Positions 6,587 to 7,548 of a stretch of 7,548 nucleotides of DNA are shown in pieces. Below the pieces are notes generated by a model. It was not told the origin of the DNA. It worked only from the letters and a program-made list of their open reading frames with translations, and searched no databases. The stretch's first letter is position 1, and every line of letters starts with the position of its first letter. Position numbers and translations under genes: made by a program. The DNA comes from QPIN01 sp964535875 (GTDB taxonomy: Bacteria; Pseudomonadota; Gammaproteobacteria; Methylococcales; Methylomonadaceae), in NCBI GenBank assembly GCA_964535875.1, contig CAZHUE010000136.1, forward strand, positions 1-7,548, in the 5' to 3' direction.

Positions 6587-6931
6587 ATGGATGAAGCAGA
6601 TAAATCAGTAGAAGCTTATGAAAAGTTATCTAACAGCATTCCTTCAATCGGTTTTCTAAGCCGTAAAAAAAGGGCTATTGCTTTTATTAAAGTAACAAAA
6701 TTAGCTCAAAAGATGATAGATGACCAAGAACTTAGTGAAGAAAACACACTGTATTTACTATCGACTCTAGTGAGAAAAAACCCATCATTTCAAAAAGCCA
6801 CTATGTCGGCAGCTCTCAATTTAGCAAATATTAATAGAAAATTAATACCAACTATTGGTTTTAAATATGCTAATAACATGCGCTGTAGTATGCATATGTA
6901 CCCCGTTGATGATGTTTCGGTTGAACCTTAA
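6587..6931 (+). CDS. 114-residue protein of unknown function
   Basis: I do not recognise a family. The start is well supported by a purine-rich AGAGAAGAAAG immediately upstream of the ATG at 6587. The protein is soluble in appearance, with no signal peptide or membrane segment. An acidic N-terminus is followed by SRKKRAIAFIKVTKLAQK, then acidic DDQELSEENTLYLLSTLV and a basic, probably helical middle, finishing with RCSMHMYPVDDVSVEP, which holds the only cysteine. It is likely mostly alpha-helical. It follows the JmjC-like oxygenase by 84 bases on the same strand, so co-transcription is possible, and either substrate or accessory function would be guesswork. Confidence 0.7.
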   Translation: MDEADKSVEAYEKLSNSIPSIGFLSRKKRAIAFIKVTKLAQKMIDDQELSEENTLYLLSTLVRKNPSFQKATMSAALNLANINRKLIPTIGFKYANNMRCSMHMYPVDDVSVEP

Positions 6932-6977
6932 TATTCAGGTATTTTTAATATGGTGATTTTTGTTCAACAACTATTGT

Positions 6978-7039
6978 TAAAGTGAAATAATGACACTAAT
7001 ATACAAATTCAGCTAATATCTAAATATTACTTCACTTTA
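6978..7039. terminator. inverted repeat in the convergent gap, possible bidirectional terminator
   Basis: TAAAGTGAAATAAT at 6978-6991 and ATTACTTCACTTTA at 7026-7039 are complementary in 13 of 14 positions, with a 34-base AT-rich spacer that itself contains CTAATAT twice. The repeat sits between the stop at 6931 and the convergent stop at 7049, where a shared terminator would be expected. The large loop and absence of clean T-runs make function uncertain. Confidence 0.35.
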
Positions 7040-7048
7040 TAACCTTAA

Positions 7049-7477
7049 TCACGGAATAGTCAAAACCACTTTAACGGTATCATTAACTGAACCACTATCA
7101 ACATAACCAATAGCTTTTGAGTCTCCGGATACTTTGCTAATCACAGCCGCATCATCCGCAACTTCTTTAGGAGACTGCGCCTTACCTGTAAATACCATAC
7201 GCGACCAATACGCTTTTAATTTCGCAGCATTTTTCCTGGTTACTTTTGAATGAAAATCATCTCTTACTGCACTTCCACCGGCTTGATCGATTGGAACAGC
7301 TTTACCTCCACTAGGAAATTTTTTAGATTTTCCTAAAAATATTTTTTTTGTTGCCTTTTCCTTAATGGACGAAATTGTATTATCTGGATGCACGATAACC
7401 GAAATTTCTGCCGCAGTGAATGAAGCATAAAACAAAATAAAACAGAATATTCCAATTTGACTCTTTAATTTTTTCAT
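7049..7477 (-). CDS. short PstS-like periplasmic binding protein (orphan)
   Basis: A 142-residue exported protein of the short PstS-like group usually annotated as a phosphate ABC transporter substrate-binding protein. Residues 1-23 are a signal peptide: MKKLK, a hydrophobic core IGIFCFILFYASF, and probable cleavage after TAA before Glu24. The mature part shows the group's marks: KKIFLGKSKKFPSGGKAVPIDQ region (44-65), RDDFHSKVT (72-80), AYWSRMVFTGK (89-99), PKEVADD (103-109) and AIGYVDSG (122-129). It is about half the length of true PstS and has no ABC permease or ATPase genes beside it here, so phosphate uptake is not implied. The neighbour upstream on the same strand looks like a porin end, a pairing that suggests an outer-membrane or periplasmic binding role (inference). 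Confidence 0.85.
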   Translation of the reverse strand: MKKLKSQIGIFCFILFYASFTAAEISVIVHPDNTISSIKEKATKKIFLGKSKKFPSGGKAVPIDQAGGSAVRDDFHSKVTRKNAAKLKAYWSRMVFTGKAQSPKEVADDAAVISKVSGDSKAIGYVDSGSVNDTVKVVLTIP

Positions 7478-7481
7478 TATG

Positions 7482-7490
7482 CCCTCCCCT
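7482..7490 (-). promoter_or_regulatory. strong ribosome binding site of the PstS-like gene
   Basis: On the minus strand AGGGGAGGG precedes the ATG with GCATA in between. It is the strongest Shine-Dalgarno in the window and fixes the start at 7477. It overlaps the stop codon (7489-7491) of the frame upstream, which points to coupled translation from one transcript. Confidence 0.7.
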
Positions 7491-7548
7491 AGAATACGAA
7501 ATCTAATGCAACACTAAAAACACTAACACCTTATCCAGTATAATTACC
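7489..7548 (-). pseudogene. probable C-terminal end of an outer-membrane porin with an in-frame stop (partial)
   Basis: On the minus strand the frame GNYTG, then TAA (7531-7533), then GVSVFSVALDFVF and TAG (7489-7491) leads directly into the ribosome site of the PstS-like gene. The last 13 residues alternate polar and hydrophobic and end in Phe, the standard last beta-strand of an outer-membrane barrel. Replacing the TAA by a sense codon would give a continuous strand. Only 20 codons are visible, so this may be a truncated porin, a sequencing error or a coincidence. Confidence 0.35.

Noticed and set aside
1..7548. CRISPR array, tRNA, rRNA or phage attachment site
   Set aside because: No regularly spaced direct repeats, cloverleaf, rRNA-like segment or integrase-linked duplication was seen on either strand.

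Overview
This 7.5 kb window is AT-rich and tightly packed. It looks like a bacterial chromosome segment, most plausibly from a gammaproteobacterium that detoxifies or oxidises sulfide under oxic conditions. That placement rests on protein families (a persulfide dioxygenase-rhodanese fusion, a type II sulfide:quinone oxidoreductase, an orphan PstS-like periplasmic protein behind a probable porin) and on AT-rich codon use. The species cannot be named from the sequence.

Layout. Positions 1-129 hold an open frame running in from the left edge, with its stop inside a small hairpin. Then come two codirectional sulfur genes: a persulfide dioxygenase fused to a rhodanese domain (370-1461) and sulfide:quinone oxidoreductase (1541-2797). 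A 352-bp gap follows, containing a 167-bp imperfect palindrome that looks like a miniature inverted-repeat element (2908-3074). Next is a SulP-family anion transporter with a STAS domain (3150-4880), which converges on a 61-residue Bfd-type [2Fe-2S] protein on the minus strand (4895-5080).

Positions 5081-5632 look empty to a simple gene caller, but the minus strand carries an 82-codon reading frame broken by two +1 shifts (5253-5503). Beyond its 5' end lies a 15-bp-arm inverted repeat (5528-5585). After that come a JmjC/cupin_8-type putative Fe(II)/2-oxoglutarate oxygenase (5633-6502) and a 114-residue protein of unknown function (6587-6931). The right end, on the minus strand, has a short PstS-like periplasmic protein (7049-7477) with a strong ribosome binding site. 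Upstream of it is what appears to be the last strand of an outer-membrane porin, interrupted by an in-frame stop (7489-7548).

How the genes fit together. SQR oxidises sulfide at the membrane, delivers electrons to quinone and passes the sulfane sulfur to a thiol acceptor. The dioxygenase domain oxidises the resulting persulfide to sulfite using O2. The fused rhodanese can exchange sulfane sulfur between persulfide and thiosulfate. The SulP transporter could move sulfate, sulfite or bicarbonate, but its substrate is not shown by the sequence. The remaining genes have no visible link to the sulfur pathway.
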